NCBI GenBank assembly: GCA_022510485.1
Contig: JAFLTI010000016.1
Span: 1 to 42,853, forward strand
Reading direction: 5' to 3'
Source: Lentimicrobiaceae bacterium
GTDB lineage: Bacteria; Bacteroidota; Bacteroidia; Bacteroidales; P3
Length of the DNA: 42,853 nt
Below the pieces are notes generated by a model. It saw nothing but the letters and a program-made list of their open reading frames with translations, was not told the DNA's origin and searched no databases. Positions 1 to 8,679 of the stretch are shown here, piece by piece. The first letter of the stretch is position 1. Each line of letters opens with the position of its first letter. A program made the translations under genes and the position numbers.

Positions 1-1
1 T

Positions 2-76
2 AAGAATGTATACGGATGGGGGGATTGTGATATTGAGATTTTTGGAGTAACTCCGGAAAAGAAAGAAAATGACTGA
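2..76 (+). CDS. 3' end of a truncated unknown gene
   Basis: The first bases stay open in frame 2 for 24 codons and end in TGA at 74-76. The peptide contains YGWGDCDIEIFGVTPEKKE, a mixed, protein-like composition. The 5' part lies outside the window, so no family can be assigned. It runs in the same direction as the DUF2971 gene about 100 bases downstream, with a hairpin between them. The stretch is too short to exclude chance. Confidence 0.35.
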   Translation, partial: KNVYGWGDCDIEIFGVTPEKKEND

Positions 77-112
77 TATACATCTAGATGTAATTATTGA
101 AAGCTGAAAATA

Positions 113-155
113 TCCCTATGGCGGTACGGATTTTTTTTCGGACTTGCCATAGGGA
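113..155. terminator. hairpin between the partial gene and the DUF2971 gene
   Basis: A perfect 10-bp inverted repeat (TCCCTATGGC at 113-122, GCCATAGGGA at 146-155) encloses a 23-base loop that contains a run of eight T. The T run is in the loop and not after the stem, so this is not a classic intrinsic terminator. It may end the upstream transcript or act as a structured leader of the next gene. Confidence 0.35.
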
Positions 156-175
156 CGTGTTTGTGGTAAAATAAA

Positions 176-952
176 ATGCAAAAAAGAAATAATATGGATT
201 GTAATGTTTTTAGACAGATAGAAAAGGTATATCATTATACTTCATTGTTTTCTGCAGTGCAGATACTTTCGTCAAATGAATTGAAGTTTGGTGAACTGCA
301 GAAAATGAATGATTTTCAAGAGGCATATCATAGAGCGTGGTTTGCGGAGAAGGAAGAAATAACTATAGAAGATATAAAGGCTGTTGATAGGGAACTGTCA
401 AAATATAAACAACTTAGTTTTACGAAAGATAAAGCACCTCATGAGGGTTTCAATATTTCTGCCATGTGGGGGCATTATGCGGAAAACGGTTATGGAGTAT
501 GTTTGGTGTTTGATAAGCGTCGTTTGATTGAAGGATTGGAAAAAGGTATTATTTATCGTGATGTGGTCTATCATAAATCACGAAGTGAAAATATCTTGAT
601 TCCCAATAAACAAGATATTAGTGGGAGTATTGAAAAACAACGGAATGTTATCTTCTTTAGAAAGACTAGGGATTGGTCGTATGAACAAGAATGGCGAATG
701 GTTGTTCGCTCGGAAAGCGAAAAATATTTGCCAATAGAAAATAGTCTTGTGGCTGTAATTGTGAATTTTGTCAAGGATATAGATAGTAACGAAAGCATAT
801 TTAATTCTAAGAGTGTAAGATTATTGAGTGAAATAGCCCACGGTTTACCAATACTGAGTTATGGTTTATGGTGTGGGAAAGCCAATCTTTGTGATGGGGC
901 TGGTAACGAATGGAGTAAGCAAGAAAATTGGCAGTTGGATGATGGGCAATAG
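176..952 (+). CDS. DUF2971 family protein
   Basis: This 258-residue protein has the DUF2971 hallmarks. The N-terminal block reads YHYTSLFSAVQIL followed by MNDFQEAY. The central block is SAMWGHYAENGYGVCLVF (about residues 96-113), and near residue 165 the block WSYEQEWRMV occurs. The molecular function of the family is not established. No signal peptide or membrane segment is visible. The gene is visibly AT-richer than the housekeeping genes to its right, which suggests later acquisition. It converges on rsmD with a 15-base gap. The start at 176 is the first ATG; an in-frame ATG at 194 is an alternative, and no clear ribosome binding site separates them. Confidence 0.85.
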   Translation: MQKRNNMDCNVFRQIEKVYHYTSLFSAVQILSSNELKFGELQKMNDFQEAYHRAWFAEKEEITIEDIKAVDRELSKYKQLSFTKDKAPHEGFNISAMWGHYAENGYGVCLVFDKRRLIEGLEKGIIYRDVVYHKSRSENILIPNKQDISGSIEKQRNVIFFRKTRDWSYEQEWRMVVRSESEKYLPIENSLVAVIVNFVKDIDSNESIFNSKSVRLLSEIAHGLPILSYGLWCGKANLCDGAGNEWSKQENWQLDDGQ

Positions 953-967
953 CAAAACGATAAGCCG

Positions 968-1510
968 CTACATCTCCACCTTACGGAAAAAGCTGAAATG
1001 TACCTTGCCGTAGCGGCGTTCTTCTATGCAGCGGGGGTCGTGGTCAAAATGGTATCTGTCGGAGTGTTCGAGTATAAAGAAGCCGTCTTTTACCAAGCAG
1101 TTCGAGGTTAATACGATATCGGGAATCCCGTCTATGCCGGGTAATTGATAGGGAGGGTCGGCAAAGATAAGGTTATAGGTAAAGCGGGCGCGTTTGAGGT
1201 AGTCGAAGGCATCCTGACGGAATACGTGGAGGTTGTCCATCTGGAATTTCTGCGCCATGCTTTGGATAAACTTGGTGCAGCCTGTATGCGAGTCTACGGC
1301 GTGAACCTGCCGCGCTCCGCGCGAAACAAATTCCAAGGAGATGCTGCCTATGCCGGCAAAGAGGTCCAGCACGTCCAAATCTTCCCAATCCAGATGGTTT
1401 CCCAAAATATTGAACAGGCTTTCTTTGGCAGCATCGGTGGTGGGACGCACGGGTAGGGTGTCGGGAGCCTGAAAACGGCGACCTTTGAATTCTCCGCTGA
1501 TGATACGCAT
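968..1510 (-). CDS. rsmD: 16S rRNA (guanine(966)-N(2))-methyltransferase RsmD
   Basis: RsmD methylates G966 (E. coli numbering) of 16S rRNA using S-adenosylmethionine. The protein opens with MRIISGEFKGRRF, has the SAM-binding block DLFAGIGS at residues 49-56 and the N-methylating motif DPPY at 118-121. Its 180 residues match the family. The frame extends upstream to 1648, but that part overlaps the DUF3822 gene and aligns with nothing typical of RsmD, so the ATG at 1508-1510 is chosen. It begins 2 bases after the DUF3822 stop, in an arrangement usual for Bacteroidota, and is the last gene of a three-gene minus-strand operon. Confidence 0.95.
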   Translation of the reverse strand: MRIISGEFKGRRFQAPDTLPVRPTTDAAKESLFNILGNHLDWEDLDVLDLFAGIGSISLEFVSRGARQVHAVDSHTGCTKFIQSMAQKFQMDNLHVFRQDAFDYLKRARFTYNLIFADPPYQLPGIDGIPDIVLTSNCLVKDGFFILEHSDRYHFDHDPRCIEERRYGKVHFSFFRKVEM

Positions 1511-1512
1511 GA

Positions 1513-2355
1513 TTAGAGGCAGATAAAGTAACGGTCGTAAGGCATTTCCTGCGAAAAACGCACGCCGGTGGGGGCGGGTAGGTAGGTGGAAGCGTATACG
1601 TGTTCTTCCAAGCGAGTTAACAGATCCTGTTCGGAAGCCTTGCCGCACAGAAAAAGCGCCGCCGCGCCCAAGTCTATCTTAAGGCTGTTGATGGCGTATA
1701 AAAAGTAATAGAGCAGGTTGTTGAAGTCGGGGCAGGGAAAGGAATTGATAAAAATCAAGCCTTCGTCGCCTTTTACGCAGAGGTCAAAATTGCTGTTGCG
1801 CAGGTGTAGCAGAATATGATGGGCAAAGCGTTTGTAGGTTTGCGAAACCCGGAACACTTCGCGAATAAGGCAGGCATATACGCTCAAAAAACCGATTTGT
1901 TCGTCTTGGCAGAACAAATCCCTTGCGGTCTTGAGGTAATTGGGATTGAAGGCGGTAAGGATATAGCTCCGCGTGTTTGGCTCCAGCTCGCAGGTAATAC
2001 ATTCCCTGCCGTTCAGGTGAAAAAGCGAATCCAAATAGTCTTTGCCGTGTTCGGCTTCGTAGAGTTTTTCGGGAATCAGCGTAGACTTGAAGTCGGGAAC
2101 GCTGAAAATCCGTTTTCCGTAAACGAAAGAGGGGTCGAGCAGCTTTTCGTGTTCTACCAATTCTTGCAGGGAGGCGGAAAAACTTTGGCGGGAATCCAAT
2201 TGGTAAGACGCCAAAGCAAGCGGATTGCGGTTTTCTATGCTGCTGATGCCCAAATCGAGGCTGTACTGCTGCAAGCTTACGCACAGCCGCAGATTGCTGT
2301 CGCTGTAATTGGACAGATTAGGATTGATATTGCGTTTTAGACAGCTTACGCTCAT
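1513..2355 (-). CDS. DUF3822 family protein
   Basis: A 280-residue protein that I assign to DUF3822 from its length, its position directly upstream of rsmD, and the general course of the sequence (segments such as LHLRNSNFDLCVKGDEGLIFINSF). DUF3822 proteins are thought to have an actin/hexokinase-like fold, but no activity is known. There is no signal peptide or membrane segment. The stop lies 2 bases before the rsmD start and the start lies 4 bases after the preceding gene, so the three are almost certainly co-transcribed and a link to ribosome maturation is plausible but unproven. Confidence 0.85.
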   Translation of the reverse strand: MSVSCLKRNINPNLSNYSDSNLRLCVSLQQYSLDLGISSIENRNPLALASYQLDSRQSFSASLQELVEHEKLLDPSFVYGKRIFSVPDFKSTLIPEKLYEAEHGKDYLDSLFHLNGRECITCELEPNTRSYILTAFNPNYLKTARDLFCQDEQIGFLSVYACLIREVFRVSQTYKRFAHHILLHLRNSNFDLCVKGDEGLIFINSFPCPDFNNLLYYFLYAINSLKIDLGAAALFLCGKASEQDLLTRLEEHVYASTYLPAPTGVRFSQEMPYDRYFICL

Positions 2356-2359
2356 AAGC

Positions 2360-2998
2360 TTATTCCCAGTTACCTTCGGTAATGGCTTCGGTCATGCTGC
2401 CCACCTTTATACCGGGATAACGGTTATAGGTCTTTTCTTGTGCCACTTTGTTAACGATTTGCTGTTCGTTCAAGCCTTCCAGCAAGTCTACATAAGGCAC
2501 CTTGGCTTCAAAAACAGGCACTTGGTAACCGCTCTTGGATATAAAGCCGGCTTCCATTTCAATCATTTTGCCCGATTGGTTAAAGGGAACACGCATCAAC
2601 TGGTTCAGAAAGGCGTCCTTGTCTGCCTGATGTTCGGGAAAGAGTACGGCAAAGGCGTTTTCGGTAAAGGTTTCACGCGAAACGATGCCTTTGGCAACGG
2701 CTTCTTCTTCGGTAAGGGAGTCGGGTACGGTACCGATCATCTTTACATAAGGAACTTCGCCCTCACGCAAGAAAGTGATAAGGCTGTCGCCTGTAGGTAT
2801 ATAGCTTCCGTAGGCTTTCTTGTGTTCCTGCTGAACCTTGCGGATATCTTTCATCTGTTGCACCAAAACGGCTTTACGCATATCGACGTCGCGGTTAAAG
2901 TTTACCGGCTGCATGATACTGCGGTAAATCAGGAACGCCAATACGATGGCTACTACAATCAAACCTGCCTGAATGGCTATTTTAACACTGTGTTTCAT
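2360..2998 (-). CDS. membrane-anchored protein of unknown function
   Basis: The 212-residue product starts MKHSVKIAIQ and has one N-terminal transmembrane segment (about residues 10-27), then a charged, probably coiled stretch with DIRKVQQEHKKAYGSY at 51-66 and a soluble domain. An N-terminal anchor followed by a periplasmic domain is likely. The frame is open upstream to 3565, but that part is antisense to the arginine deiminase gene and lies beyond the promoter region, so the start at 2996-2998 is used. It is the first gene of the operon with the DUF3822 gene and rsmD. The family resembles conserved Bacteroidales hypothetical proteins found at this locus; I assign no function. Confidence 0.85.
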   Translation of the reverse strand: MKHSVKIAIQAGLIVVAIVLAFLIYRSIMQPVNFNRDVDMRKAVLVQQMKDIRKVQQEHKKAYGSYIPTGDSLITFLREGEVPYVKMIGTVPDSLTEEEAVAKGIVSRETFTENAFAVLFPEHQADKDAFLNQLMRVPFNQSGKMIEMEAGFISKSGYQVPVFEAKVPYVDLLEGLNEQQIVNKVAQEKTYNRYPGIKVGSMTEAITEGNWE

Positions 2999-3022
2999 TT
3001 TGCGTGTTCTTTTAAGCGGTGG

Positions 3023-3060
3023 CAAATGTAGCGAAATTTTTTGGAAAATCATTACATTTG
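3023..3060. promoter_or_regulatory. divergent -7 boxes arranged as an inverted repeat
   Basis: CAAATGTA at 3023-3030 reads TACATTTG on the minus strand, and TACATTTG occurs on the plus strand at 3053-3060. Both fit the Bacteroidota -7 consensus TAnnTTTG. They point away from each other, towards the operon starting at 2998 and arginine deiminase at 3122. A good -33 TTTG at the usual distance is not evident for either. The plus box implies a start near 3067 and so supports the arginine deiminase start at 3122 over an in-frame ATG at 3041. Confidence 0.55.
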
Positions 3061-3121
3061 CCTTTCGTGCCGTTTGGTAAAACCGGCGCGTTTTTACATC
3101 GAAAAAGAGCTGATAGAATAT

Positions 3122-4339
3122 ATGGAAGCCCAAGTCAATCTTAATTCCGAGATCGGTCGCCTCAGGGCGGTAGTGCTGCATAGACCCGGTCCCGAAATCG
3201 AAAAAATGACCCCCTCCACGATTCATGAATCCCTGTACAGCGATTTGTTGGGAATGGAATCCGCCCAAAAGGAATACCGGCAGCTGGAAGCCGTATTGGG
3301 GCAGGTGTGCCGCCCATTCTATATCGACGACCTGCTGACGGAAGTGCTGAAAAACGTGCCTCAGGCACGGAGTTTCCTGATGGAAAAGATAGGCAAGACC
3401 GCCCGTGCCGCAGGCTTGACGGAAACCCTGTCGGTGCTTCCGCCCGCCGATTTGGCAAAGGCGATGGTGCAAGGCGTAACGGGCACGGACTTCAATCCCT
3501 TGTATAACCTTTATTTTACCCGCGATATAGGGGTTTGCTTCAATTCTCACGCGATGCCGACCCACATGGCTACCAAGGTGCGTTCACGCGAAATTTTGAT
3601 TACCGACCTTATTTACCGCTATCATCCGGTGTTTACGCGCAATAACTCCCATCTCAATCCGTGGGACAGGGTTCCGCAGGGTACGCGCTTGGAGGGGGGC
3701 GATTTTCAGGTTGCCGCTCCCAATGTGTTCCTTATAGGACAGGGAGCGCGTTCCGACCGCAAGGGGGTAGATGCCTTTATATCCCTTAAACGCAAGGAAA
3801 GCGACTTGTTCTACGTTATTACGCAGGAACTGCCGCTCGAACCCGAATCGTTTATCCATCTCGATATGGTGTTCACTTTTTTGAGCCGAACCCATTGTAT
3901 GGCATACAAACCGCTGATTTTAGACGAAAACCATTACGCCACGCGCCTGCTCAAGGTAGAAAACGGCGTGGTGCGCGAAAGTCTTTGCGCCAATATTTTT
4001 GAGGCGCTCCGTATGGCGGGCTGCGATTACGAACCTATTTATTGCGGAGGCGGAGATGCCCTCTACCAAGAACGCGAACAGTGGCATAGCGGTGCCAATT
4101 TCTTTGCTTTCGCGCCCGGAAAAATTATGGGCTACGGCCGCAACAGCTATACGATAGAAGCCTTGTCGAATGCCGGTTTTGAGGTGGTTGACGCCTGGGA
4201 TGTGGTTTCGGGCAAGGTGGCGGTGGATACCGAAAACGAAAACCGTCCTACGGTGTACACGATAGAAAGTTCGGAACTTGTGCGCGGGGGCGGAGGTTGC
4301 CGTTGTATGACCATGCCCGTTTGCCGCGAGGATCTGTAG
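3122..4339 (+). CDS. arcA: arginine deiminase
   Basis: This enzyme hydrolyses arginine to citrulline and ammonia. The 405-residue product carries family blocks in order: FTRD at 132-135, EGGD at 191-194, a catalytic His in HLDMVFTFL (H246), and a glycine-rich C-terminal block GGGGCRCMTMP with the likely nucleophile C395. Length fits the family. No ornithine carbamoyltransferase or carbamate kinase gene is adjacent, so a complete energy-yielding deiminase pathway cannot be claimed from this window. An in-frame ATG at 3041 lies inside the promoter region and is rejected. It is the first gene of a plus-strand run ending with hutH. Confidence 0.9.
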   Translation: MEAQVNLNSEIGRLRAVVLHRPGPEIEKMTPSTIHESLYSDLLGMESAQKEYRQLEAVLGQVCRPFYIDDLLTEVLKNVPQARSFLMEKIGKTARAAGLTETLSVLPPADLAKAMVQGVTGTDFNPLYNLYFTRDIGVCFNSHAMPTHMATKVRSREILITDLIYRYHPVFTRNNSHLNPWDRVPQGTRLEGGDFQVAAPNVFLIGQGARSDRKGVDAFISLKRKESDLFYVITQELPLEPESFIHLDMVFTFLSRTHCMAYKPLILDENHYATRLLKVENGVVRESLCANIFEALRMAGCDYEPIYCGGGDALYQEREQWHSGANFFAFAPGKIMGYGRNSYTIEALSNAGFEVVDAWDVVSGKVAVDTENENRPTVYTIESSELVRGGGGCRCMTMPVCREDL

Positions 4340-4379
4340 GCGTAGAAGAGATATAAAGAAAACATAAAAATTTACTGAT

Positions 4380-5078
4380 ATGAAGTTCGGTGTGGTTACC
4401 TTTCCGGGTTCTAATTGCGACCACGACATACATTATGTGCTCAAGCACATACTTAAACAGGAATCGGTGCAGCTGTGGCACAAGGATACCGATTTGCAGG
4501 GCTGCGACGCGGTGGTGCTGCCGGGCGGTTTTTCCTACGGGGATTACCTTCGCTCGGGGGCTATCGCCCGCTTTTCGCCCATTATGGAACAAGTAATCGC
4601 CTTTGCGCAAAAGGGCGGTTATGTATTGGGCATCTGCAACGGTTTTCAGATTTTGTGCGAGTCGCACCTCCTGCCGGGGGCTTTGCTGCATAACGATGTG
4701 CAGAAGTTTATCTGCAAGAATGTGTATTTGCAGGTGCAGACCGATAAAACGGCATTTACTTCGGCTTGCACGCCCAAGCAGGTGCTTAAGATTCCGGTGG
4801 CGCACGGTGAGGGTCGCTATTTTGCCGACCCGGCAACGATAAAGGAACTCAACCGCGATAATCGCGTGCTCTTTCGCTATTGTGACGAAAACGGCACGAT
4901 AGACAAGGCATCCAACCCCAACGGTTCTTTGGAAAACATTGCCGGTATCTGCAACGAAAAGCGTAATGTGTTCGGTATGATGCCGCACCCGGAGCGTTGT
5001 GCCGACGAGGCATTGGGCAATACCGACGGGCGTGTCTTGTTTGAGGGCTTGATTGAAAGCTGGCTTAAGAACCGATAA
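4380..5078 (+). CDS. purQ: phosphoribosylformylglycinamidine synthase, glutaminase subunit
   Basis: PurQ releases ammonia from glutamine for the FGAM synthase step of purine synthesis. The 232-residue product has the class I amidotransferase features: an N-terminal VVTFPGSNCD, the nucleophile C86 in LGICNGFQ, VAHGEGRY in the middle, and a C-terminal HPER supplying the His-Glu pair. A separate purQ is notable because many Bacteroidales instead carry a long PurL that includes its own glutaminase domain; no purL is in this window. The start is 40 bases after arcA and its stop is 11 bases before rnhB. Confidence 0.93.
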   Translation: MKFGVVTFPGSNCDHDIHYVLKHILKQESVQLWHKDTDLQGCDAVVLPGGFSYGDYLRSGAIARFSPIMEQVIAFAQKGGYVLGICNGFQILCESHLLPGALLHNDVQKFICKNVYLQVQTDKTAFTSACTPKQVLKIPVAHGEGRYFADPATIKELNRDNRVLFRYCDENGTIDKASNPNGSLENIAGICNEKRNVFGMMPHPERCADEALGNTDGRVLFEGLIESWLKNR

Positions 5079-5089
5079 AATAGAGTTTC

Positions 5090-5683
5090 GTGTTGCTTTC
5101 GCGCTACAGTGAAGAAGAGTTGGAAGCCGGTTGCGATGAAGCCGGCAGGGGGCCTTTGGCAGGTCCGGTATTTGCAGCGGCGGTGATTTTTGCGCCCGGT
5201 TACCGCAATGCGCGTTTAGACGATTCCAAGAAACTGAGCGAGAAAGCGCGTTATGCCTTGCGCGATGAAATTATGCACGATGCCCTTTCTTACGGCGTGG
5301 CGGCGGTGGATGCAGAAGAAATAGACCGTATCAATATCTTGCAGTCTTCTATCAAGGCAATGCACTTGGCTTTGGAAAAGCTTGCGCCCCAGCCGGCGTT
5401 CATTACCGTAGACGGAAACCGTTTTAAGCCTTATGGTAAGGTTCCCCATATATGCGTGGTAAAAGGCGATGGCAAATACCTTTCGATTGCCGCCGCTTCG
5501 ATTCTTGCCAAGACGTTCCGCGACGACTATATGAAGGAACTGCACGAAAAATGCCCGCTCTACGCTTGGAACGAAAACAAGGGTTATCCCACCAAGGCGC
5601 ATTACGAAGCCATTTTGAAGCACGGACCCAGCCCTTGGCACAGGCGTTCGTTTAGGTTATATCAGGAATTGGAATTATTTTAA
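5090..5683 (+). CDS. rnhB: ribonuclease HII
   Basis: RNase HII cuts RNA in RNA-DNA hybrids and removes single ribonucleotides misincorporated in DNA. The 197-residue protein carries the family block GCDEAGRGPLAGPV with the first catalytic Asp and Glu, a second Asp in ITVDGNRF, and ends with a typical PSPWHRRSFR segment. Translation most likely starts at GTG 5090, giving an M-L-L-S start like relatives. It sits between purQ and hisS in a tight plus-strand run. A second RNase H activity is encoded in this window as the C-terminal part of the MeaB fusion. Confidence 0.95.
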   Translation: MLLSRYSEEELEAGCDEAGRGPLAGPVFAAAVIFAPGYRNARLDDSKKLSEKARYALRDEIMHDALSYGVAAVDAEEIDRINILQSSIKAMHLALEKLAPQPAFITVDGNRFKPYGKVPHICVVKGDGKYLSIAAASILAKTFRDDYMKELHEKCPLYAWNENKGYPTKAHYEAILKHGPSPWHRRSFRLYQELELF

Positions 5684-5689
5684 TATAAT

Positions 5690-7078
5690 ATGAAGCCAAG
5701 TACGGTTAAAGGAACACGCGATTTTTCGCCCTTGCAGATGCGCCGCCGCTGGTATATCTTCGATACCATTCGGAATGTGTACCGTCTGCACGGCTATCAG
5801 CCTATAGAAACCCCCGCTATGGAAAACCTGTCTACCTTGATGGGTAAGTATGGGGAAGAGGGTGATAAGTTGCTTTTCAAGATTCTCAATTCGGGCAATT
5901 TTATGGATAAGACGGGCGCGGATTCGGAATCGTTTTGGCAGGAAAACAGGGAAACGGAACGGATGAGCCGCGCTTTGCTGTCTAAAATCAGCGAGAAAGG
6001 GCTCCGCTACGACCTTACCGTGCCTTTTGCCCGCTTTGTGGTGCAGCACCAAGGGGAGTTGTGCTTTCCGTTCAAACGCTACCAGATACAGCCGGTTTGG
6101 CGTGCCGACCGTCCGCAAAAAGGGCGTTACAGGGAGTTTTATCAGTGCGATGCCGATGTGGTGGGTTCCGATTCGCTGAACAACGAAGCCGAATTGGTGC
6201 AGATGATTGCCGAGGTGTTTTCCGCTTTCGGCATCCGCGTTCAGGTAAGGATAAACAACCGCAAGGTGTTGGCTGGGATTGCCCAGACGATAGGCTGTCC
6301 CGAAAAGATGACGGACATTACCGTGGCGATTGACAAATGGGATAAGATAGGGGAGGAGGGCGTGCGCAGCGAATTGGGCGGGCGCGGCATTCCTGCCGAA
6401 GCGGTAGAAAAACTTTTTCCGGTGCTGCACCTGCAAGGCGATGTACGGCAAAAACTACAGGATTTGCGCATCTTTCTGCAAGAAAGCCCTGTGGGATTAA
6501 AAGGCGTGGAAGAATTGGAAACGGTGTTCCGCCTTATAGAACAGATGGGGGTAAAGACCGATTGCGCGCTTGACCTTACCTTGGCGCGGGGCTTGAACTA
6601 CTACACCGGGGCTATTTTTGAGGTAAAGGCTTTGGATGTGGAAATGGGCAGTATCTGCGGCGGTGGCCGTTACGACGACCTGACGGGCATTTTCGGTTTG
6701 AAAGGTGTGTCGGGTGTGGGTATCTCGTTTGGTGCGGACAGGATTTACGATGTGTTGAACGATTTGAACCTCTATCCCGAAAGTTTGGTGAGCGGAACGC
6801 AGGTGCTGTTTGTGAATTTTGGAGAAAAGGAACAGGAATGGACCTTTGCTCCGGCGCAGGCCTTGCGGGCTGAGGGTATCTCGGTAGAGCTGTATCCTTC
6901 GCCTGCCAAGTTGCAGAAACAGTTTTCGTATGCCGACAATCTCAAGATACCTTTTGTGGCGATTATTGGAGAAAATGAACACCAGTCGGGTCAGATTGTG
7001 ATTAAGGACATGGCTACCGGAGAGCAGCGTTCGGTATCGCCTCAAGATTTGCTGCAAGCGGTTTCTTCCGCCGAATAA
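5690..7078 (+). CDS. hisS: histidine-tRNA ligase
   Basis: HisS charges tRNA-His. The 462-residue class II synthetase shows [11 protein letters not shown] and [10 protein letters not shown] (motif 2 region), the histidine-binding segment [14 protein letters not shown], and the GGGRYDDL motif, followed by a C-terminal anticodon-binding domain of about 95 residues. Start is an ATG 6 bases after the rnhB stop. It lies directly upstream of histidine ammonia-lyase, so an enzyme that uses histidine for translation and one that degrades it are in one transcript. Confidence 0.97.
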   Translation: MKPSTVKGTRDFSPLQMRRRWYIFDTIRNVYRLHGYQPIETPAMENLSTLMGKYGEEGDKLLFKILNSGNFMDKTGADSESFWQENRETERMSRALLSKISEKGLRYDLTVPFARFVVQHQGELCFPFKRYQIQPVWRADRPQKGRYREFYQCDADVVGSDSLNNEAELVQMIAEVFSAFGIRVQVRINNRKVLAGIAQTIGCPEKMTDITVAIDKWDKIGEEGVRSELGGRGIPAEAVEKLFPVLHLQGDVRQKLQDLRIFLQESPVGLKGVEELETVFRLIEQMGVKTDCALDLTLARGLNYYTGAIFEVKALDVEMGSICGGGRYDDLTGIFGLKGVSGVGISFGADRIYDVLNDLNLYPESLVSGTQVLFVNFGEKEQEWTFAPAQALRAEGISVELYPSPAKLQKQFSYADNLKIPFVAIIGENEHQSGQIVIKDMATGEQRSVSPQDLLQAVSSAE

Positions 7079-7100
7079 GGAAATGTAAAAACATTAGGAT

Positions 7101-8600
7101 ATGAAAAAGAATGCCAAAGTTTTCGAGATTACTTTGAAAGATCTCGGTTTTGACGAAATCGAAAAGATTATCAACGAGGGGATGCAGATTAGCTTGTCTA
7201 AGGAGGTATTGGCTGCCGTAAAGAAATGCCGCGACTACTTGGACAAGAAAACCAAGACCCACAAGGAGCCTATCTATGGAGTAACCACCGGTTTCGGCTC
7301 GCTGTGCAATGTAAGCATCTCCGAAAAACAGCTTTCGCAATTACAGAAAAACCTGATGATGTCGCACGCCTGCGGCTTGGGAGAACCGGTTCCGCAAGAA
7401 GTGGTGAAGATTATGTTGCTTATGAAAATCAAGTCGCTTTCTTACGGCAATTCGGGTGTACAGACGATAACTATCCAGCGTTTGGCAGACTTCTTTAACA
7501 ACGATGTGCTGCCGGTGGTTTACCAGCAGGGTTCCTTGGGGGCATCGGGCGACTTGGCTCCTTTGGCTCACATGTGCCTGCCCTTAATCGGCTTGGGCGA
7601 AATTTGGATGAACGGCGAAAAGAAACCTGCCGCCGGTGTGTTGAAAAAATACGGTTGGAAGCCTATTGAATTAGCCTCTAAGGAAGGTTTGGCTTTGTTG
7701 AACGGAACGCAGTTCATGAATTCGTTTGCTGTTCACAATGTGTTGAAGGCAAGAAGACTGAGCCGCTTGGCGGATTTGGTGGGTGCGCTGTCCTTAGAAG
7801 CCTTTGACGGCCGTATCGAACCTTTCTATCCCGAAATTCAGGATGTTCGCCGCCACAAAGGACAGGTGGATACTGCGGCGGCTTTCCGCAAATACCTTAA
7901 GGGTAGCAAGATGATTGTACGCAAGAAAGAACACGTGCAAGACCCGTATTCGTTCCGCTGCATTCCGCAGGTACACGGTGCCTCCAAAGACGCCATAGAA
8001 TATGTAAGCCGCATTACTTTTGAAGAAATTAATGCCGTTACCGATAATCCTACGGTATTTCCCGAAAAAGACTTGGTGATTTCGGCAGGGAACTTTCACG
8101 GACAGCCTTTGGCTCTTACGCAGGATTTCTTAAGTATCGCCGTGGCGGAACTGGCTAATATTTCCGAACGCCGCACCTATCAGCTTATTGCCGGAAAACG
8201 GGGCTTGCCGAGCTTTTTGGTTAAGAAGCCGGGCTTGAACAGCGGCTTTATGATTCCTCAGTACGCGGCGGCTTCTATCGTAAGCCAGAATAAACAGCTG
8301 TGCTGCCCCGCCAGCGTGGATTCCATTGAATCTTCGCAAGGTCAGGAAGACCACGTGAGCATGGGTGCCAATGCGGCAACCAAGGCTTATCGGGTAATGG
8401 ACAATACCGAAAGGGTATTGGCGATAGAACTTTTTAACGCGGCTCAGGCATTTGAGTTCCGCCGCCCGGTAAAGACTTCGCCCATTCTCGAAAAATTGCT
8501 CGCCGCCTACCGCAAGGAAGTGGCGTTTATCGAAGACGATACGGTAATGTATCCCTTGATTGAAAAATCGGTGAACTTCCTGAGAGGCTACAGCCTGTAA
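7101..8600 (+). CDS. hutH: histidine ammonia-lyase
   Basis: HutH deaminates histidine to urocanate. The 499-residue protein contains the Ala-Ser-Gly triad at residues 148-150 in GSLGASGDLAPLAH, which cyclises to the MIO cofactor, and the YGVTTGFG block at 59-66. The Ser-His pair at 88-89 (MMSHACGLGEP) is typical of histidine-specific rather than phenylalanine- or tyrosine-specific lyases. No other hut genes are present here, so the pathway must be completed elsewhere or the enzyme has another role. A terminator follows directly. Confidence 0.93.
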   Translation: MKKNAKVFEITLKDLGFDEIEKIINEGMQISLSKEVLAAVKKCRDYLDKKTKTHKEPIYGVTTGFGSLCNVSISEKQLSQLQKNLMMSHACGLGEPVPQEVVKIMLLMKIKSLSYGNSGVQTITIQRLADFFNNDVLPVVYQQGSLGASGDLAPLAHMCLPLIGLGEIWMNGEKKPAAGVLKKYGWKPIELASKEGLALLNGTQFMNSFAVHNVLKARRLSRLADLVGALSLEAFDGRIEPFYPEIQDVRRHKGQVDTAAAFRKYLKGSKMIVRKKEHVQDPYSFRCIPQVHGASKDAIEYVSRITFEEINAVTDNPTVFPEKDLVISAGNFHGQPLALTQDFLSIAVAELANISERRTYQLIAGKRGLPSFLVKKPGLNSGFMIPQYAAASIVSQNKQLCCPASVDSIESSQGQEDHVSMGANAATKAYRVMDNTERVLAIELFNAAQAFEFRRPVKTSPILEKLLAAYRKEVAFIEDDTVMYPLIEKSVNFLRGYSL

Positions 8601-8621
8601 AACTTGTAAAAAGTGAACCAT

Positions 8622-8659
8622 AGAGCCGGGGTATTTTCTATGCTCCGGCTCTTTTTTTT
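8622..8659 (+). terminator. intrinsic terminator after hutH
   Basis: An AGAGCCGG/CCGGCTCT stem with a loop of about 15 bases is followed directly by a run of eight T. It closes the plus-strand run and stands between hutH and the converging ATPase gene. Confidence 0.8.
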
Positions 8660-8679
8660 GTTCCGTTTTTCACTATCCT

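Noticed and set aside
1511-1648. 46-residue N-terminal extension of rsmD
   Set aside because: It overlaps the DUF3822 coding region and does not resemble RsmD, which starts MRIISG.
2999-3565. N-terminal extension of the membrane-anchored protein
   Set aside because: It runs antisense through arginine deiminase and across both promoter boxes; the natural start with the membrane segment is at 2998.
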